Below, one piece after another: positions 59,667-64,000 of a DNA stretch of 64,000 nt; the stretch's first letter is position 1, and each line of letters starts with the position of its first letter. The stretch comes from Gossypium raimondii (Eukaryota; Streptophyta; Magnoliopsida; Malvales; Malvaceae). Location of the stretch: assembly GCF_025698545.1 (NCBI RefSeq), contig NC_068567.1, positions 3,906,001 through 3,970,000 on the forward strand, written 5' to 3'. The notes below the pieces were generated by a model. That model made no database searches and was not told the DNA's origin. It saw only the letters and a program-made list of their open reading frames with translations. The position numbers and the translations under genes were made by a program.

Positions 59667-61272
59667 ATGTGATTTTCAAGCCCTTTCTTTCTTTTAGTGT
59701 GAAATTTTTTATTAATTTTATTTCCTAATGTTATTTTCTATTTTGCTATCACCCTTCCTTTTAGGCCTTAGCCGTTATATGATGGCTGCTTTAATGGAAT
59801 GTACTTTTTTTTCTTTCTAATGTATATAATTGAAAGAAAGAGTGCAGCATTTAATCAACGGAACTTGACAACATTTCAACGTATTCTTTTCACTTGCGGG
59901 CCGCACATGGCACGTCTTGTCAATGAATGGTATTAATATTTGACGCATTTATATAGTCTGCAATCTGTATTTGTATTTAAGCATTCTATTAATCTGGTGT
60001 GAATAAAATTATCTCATAATCGAGTTTAAAATGAGTTGGTCTTTTTCGTTTGATTGAAAGTTATCTTCTACACTTCAGTTCTTTTATGAAATACGAATTA
60101 AAATTTAAATAATTTTTTCTTAAAAACTATTTGACTTATATAAAATATGCTCTACTTACCAATCATTAAATTGCCATTTGAAGTTATCTACTTGGTCTTT
60201 AAAATAAAACTTCACATCTCAATAACTTAAAATTTTCAAATAGTTCAATGATTTAAATAAAATTTTTAAATTATTTTTGAGTAGGCTATATTTCAACTAT
60301 GATTTTTTTATTACCCAACTATGAAATATTACAAAATGGTCACTAACAACTAATAAATTTCCTTTTTGATCACTCAATTATGAAAAGTTTACAAAATAGT
60401 CGCGTACTTAATTGATAATTAGCGTGCTATGAGTGGCTACCTTAAAAACCTGGTTCACAATGCCAAGAGTGCATCGGCTGCACATAGGCATACCGTCACC
60501 CATCAAGGGGACTTGAGCGCCTTACCCTTGATAGGGTTTGAACCCATAACCTATATCATATTGGTCACCTTTTAGGAAGGTGGTACCACTTCCCCTTGGT
60601 GAGTGACCGTACACCCATGCACAGTCAAGGCACTCCCAACTCTGTGAACTAGACCCTCAGGACAATCGTTCACCGCACACCAGCTCTCGACATTATAAGA
60701 AGACAACTCTCAAAAGACAATACCTTCAGTTGTTGGAGGACCAATCAAGAATCGACCCTCCAAAACAAGATTCATATATGCATCCAATCATACTTTTGTA
60801 AACCATATAACATAACCTTTGGCTCTAACTTTTGTAGACCATATCATTACACCTATCTTTTGAAAGCGATCCTCAAAGATACTGTGTTTAAACCTTTAAA
60901 GCTACAGATCTTGTTAGTTTATGAAACAATATATGCCCTAGTTCCGATCAGATTCTACGTAAGGATATACACAGAAGTTAATAAAGCAAAGTCCAATAGC
61001 TAACAAATCGTGATACAGGTTTTTGTTCGTGTAAACATCTAAATGCAGACAAGACAATGAATTAAAATGAGAAACTTACACCTTGTTTTCTACAAACACC
61101 ACGAAACAACTCGGGCATCGGAAACGATTACGAACCGTGCTACAAAGAAACGAATTAGAGAACCTTCAATTGGCTCCACATCAACAACAGCTACTACATT
61201 TCTGTACATCAACGTATCTTGTTAGAGATGAGATGAGTTAAAAACCAGCCTTCTACAGCCACTGGTTGCCTT
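59667..61272. other. Intergenic between convergent KAPP and ARIA
   Basis: 59667-60000 is the KAPP 3' UTR and flank. 60240-60430 contains 'acaaaatggtcactaac / acaaaatagtcgcgt' phrases related to the MITE at 43769. 60445-60600 is a SINE. 60600-61260 has no recognised feature apart from the ARIA 3' UTR near its right end. Confidence 0.45.
60445..60600 (-). mobile_element. tRNA-derived SINE, family B
   Basis: On the minus strand GGTGACCAATATGATATAGG is followed by the B box GGGTTCAAACCC (60546-60534) and the tail phrase GGCGCTCAAGTCCCC. It shares its arrangement with 43335-43540 and 58320-58560. Confidence 0.65.
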
Positions 61273-63910
61273 CTACGGCCGCTGGTTATGTGGGTTAGGA
61301 TTCGTAAGCGCTTTCGCAAAGTAATTGCGGATCTCTGGAATTATACGCTGGATCAGATGTGAGTGCCTGCGATAATATTTAACATGAGTGAAAACTTTCA
61401 GCCGCCGGTCATAGATTTTAATATGCAAAAACACAAAATCGATACCAACATGACGGTCGAACCTACTTCAAATAGCCCAAATTCACTTTTATCATTCCAA
61501 AATTCTAACTGATGGTACTACACCGACTGAAAGCATTTATCAAGGAATTATCACGCACACGGATGACTAAAACAAGTAGTTAAATACTGTATGATGTTCT
61601 TTGTACTGCTAAATGCAGAGATGTGGCAGAAATACATACCCGGGTCTGTCGCTCAATTGAGAGAAATGCTCCAAGATAAACAAAATGCAAGTGTGCCTCA
61701 ATGATATAGCATGAAAAGCTTCGGAGAGTTCGTACATGCTAGAAACATTGTCCAGTGTTACATCCTTCAACCCAAGCATAGAAGTAATCAAACATCAATT
61801 CCCGATTTCAAAGCAGCAAAAGGATTCGAAATATCTATATATAGACAACCTTAGTTTTAGCTCACCTGTGCAATGGTGTACTCACAGAGTCGCTTAAGCC
61901 CTTCCAAAAGATATTGATCAGCAGCTCCAAGCAGATCTTGTGCAATATCCAATGAAACATCTACTGATCCAGTGTATATAAATCTGTACAAAGAAACGAA
62001 GTCAACTACATAAAATGATGATCAAAATAAACAAAATGAAGTAAATCCAGTGTTTATATATCCAGATCGAAGAATTTGTAATACCGCATCATCAACTCGA
62101 AAACCTCCCATCTAATGTTTGGAATTTCAATATCCCTTGCATCTTTTTCCTGCAAAATAAGCCAGCTACATTTTAAGTTCAAAGCTAAACTTAGAACTAG
62201 AGTACTAATACTTTTAACAAAGAACAAAATAAGAACATAATTTTCACCCGAACACCAAGGGGGAAAGAAACCCTAGGCACCGATCTGGAAGAGGAAGGAC
62301 AACCAACTGGAACATTAAAACACCACAGAAGGGAACTCACCCGATAACCACCATCAAACATAGCACGAAATGCATCTGAAGAAGCAAGAAGGCAGATTCT
62401 GTGCGCATAGAACCGTCTACCTGCAGAAGAAAAGAGGAAAAAATCTTAATTAAAACAAAAGCTGTATTTCTTCTATCATCGAATGTTTCTCCATAGCAAG
62501 TATCAAAGCTTTAAGCAAGCGGATTGTTAAACAACCTTCAACTAGGAAAGTAACATCAGATAATGTAGCATTGTTGACGTATTGCTCCCCCAAATAGACC
62601 TGCATTAAATCATATGTTATAACAGAAGCTTAATATATAACTTCCAAATGTATAAAGTATTCCCCTACATCTGAACCAATTAACAGAAAGTTGTCATTCC
62701 ATTTCTGCAGTTTGAAATGATTACATAAAGAAACATCGAAAAAATCTGTAAAAAGAACTCTTATAATCACGATTATTGGTTTTTCATTTGGTTCCTGAGT
62801 ACACTTCGAAATGCATGGGACTATATTAACCAACTTTTTCAAACTTGCCTGTGGTGTTGGAGAAGGGGGAGCTGCATCCATAGGAGAAAGCGTCATAGCT
62901 TTGTTGGCCAACTTGTACAGAGCTACAGCACCATCAAGTTGCTGTTTAGGGTTCGTAGAACCAAGAAGCCCAAGAAGCAACTCAAGTCCTGCATGAAAAT
63001 AGAGCATAATCAACCTCCCGAAGCAACAAAAACACAACATGTGTGCTCCATTAATGCAATATGAATGAATGATTTTGGGATAACGGAAGAAGGGTAAAAG
63101 GATATGACCATTATTATCAATGAATATAGTTCTCTGATCATCAGGAGAACAAAGATGAGCTAGAGCAAAAGCCACTCGTCTTTGGACAGGCTTCTCGGCT
63201 ACACGCATCAGATACAGCAAATGGTTCAAAACCTACAAAAGATTATTAAAACCAAAATATCAGAGAGTAAAGATACACATTTAATGAGACCTAAAACATA
63301 AAAGAGCAACGAAGAGCTTGGTCATTCAACAGCCCAAACAGAAAATATACTAAATAAATAAGGGTAAAGGATGTTAAAGGAATGAAAATGCTTACTCGCC
63401 CATGAATCTTCTCCTCTAGTCTTTTCAATGTCTTGGCTACACAGTCTTTTGTCGCCTAAAAATTACCATTTCCGATATTTAATCAGTTAAAACGAATAAA
63501 AACACAGAATGGGAAGGGAAAGTTTTGAGCTCTTATGGATATAATGCAGCAATTAAGTAATTAGCAGCATGAAAACTAAGGGGAGAGTATGAGGCAATAT
63601 CTGAAAGGGTTGACATACTTGAACAATAAATTCTCCATCTTGCAGCCGTTGGACACCACCCACCCTAATAAAGTCGGATACATTATCCTATGGCAAAGAA
63701 AAATATAATAAAACAGTGTTACTCCAAAAAAGAAAAAGAAGAACAAATTTCCCAGGTCACAACTATAACAAGCTACCATACCTCATTATCTGCAAGACCA
63801 TAAAGAGCAAATGCAGCATTGTGTTGCAAAGATCCATTCTTTGAATCTAGAAGCTTCAACAAAGGCACCAAACCACCCATATGTGCAATACCAGCTTGAT
63901 TGTGCGTGTC
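61273..63910 (-). CDS. ARIA: ARIA-like ARM-repeat/BTB protein, C-terminal half (5' part off the window)
   Basis: Eleven exons are visible: 63910-63782, 63687-63619, 63455-63396, 63232-63109, 62988-62849, 62599-62536, 62420-62341, 62149-62085, 61983-61866, 61764-61640 and 61366-61273 (355 aa plus stop, phases consistent). ARIA binds the ABA-response factor ABF2, and BTB proteins of this type can serve as CUL3 ligase adaptors. The ARM repeats include THNQAGIAHMGGLVPLLKLL, NAAFALYGLADNEDNVSDFI and VQRRVAFALAHLCSPDDQRT. The BTB domain runs from TLSDVTFLVEGRRFYAHRIC through SSDAFRAMFDGGYREKDARD to FIYTGSVDVSLDIAQDLLG. The protein ends IPEIRNYFAKALTNP plus a short tail. The intron after the exon at 62988-62849 uses a GC donor. 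The N-terminal ARM repeats lie beyond the right edge. Confidence 0.95.
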
Positions 63911-64000
63911 CTGACACCAAAAATTGTTTTTTAGTGATTGAGCTATCTGCTAGTTCCAGTTTATAGAAACAAGAACTTTAGTTGAGTACTAAGTTTCTTG

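Overview
The window is nuclear DNA of a flowering plant (eudicot). Its genes have many short exons separated by AT-rich introns with GT..AG borders, and the space between genes is filled with small transposons, SINEs and one Ty1-copia element. Gene content and repeat style fit Malvaceae, most likely a cotton (Gossypium). That placement is inference; the species or subgenome cannot be read from the sequence alone.

Eight protein-coding genes are supported. From left to right: an AILP1/TSJT1-like aluminium-induced protein (minus, cut by the left edge, 1-5858); an NF-YC subunit of the NF-Y transcription factor (plus, 19439-20215); ATP-dependent NAD(P)H-hydrate dehydratase (minus, 11 coding exons, 20967-24214); a TBL10/TBL11-type cell-wall O-acetyltransferase (plus, 4 exons, 35846-38887); a small GPI-anchored protein (plus, 2 exons, 44449-46416); a peroxisomal adenine nucleotide carrier (minus, 5 exons, 47642-49980); kinase-associated protein phosphatase KAPP (plus, 13 exons, 51872-59666); and the C-terminal half of the ARM-repeat/BTB protein ARIA (minus, 61273 to the right edge). 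I assembled the exons by hand from splice signals and reading phase. In every multi-exon gene the phases close without a frameshift, so all eight look intact within the window.

Region by region: 1-6 kb is AILP1 with a 4-kb first intron carrying MITEs. 6-9 kb is its upstream region with a hAT-type MITE. 9.07-14.03 kb is a decayed Ty1-copia element in minus orientation. 14-18.4 kb is nested MITEs and SINEs. 18.5-24.4 kb holds the convergent NF-YC and NAXD genes. 24.4-35.3 kb is a repeat-rich gap with an LTR-like piece, a hairpin array, MITEs and tandem duplications. 35.3-38.9 kb is TBL10. 39-44.3 kb is a gap with a LINE remnant split by a MITE. 44.4-64 kb is gene-dense.

Five of the genes (AILP1, NAXD, TBL10/11, the GPI protein, KAPP) plus ARIA have, as I recall the Arabidopsis map, their homologues in the same order between about At5g19140 and At5g19330. 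NF-YC and the peroxisomal carrier do not belong to that Arabidopsis block. The genes do not form one pathway; they are an ancestral neighbourhood.

The most unusual structure is a cluster of five related short hairpin motifs at 29732-30037, bracketed by two ~95-bp direct repeats, with paired changes in the stems. A six-copy hAT-type MITE family with GGCCCGG-rich ends is also notable: four copies have 8-bp target duplications.
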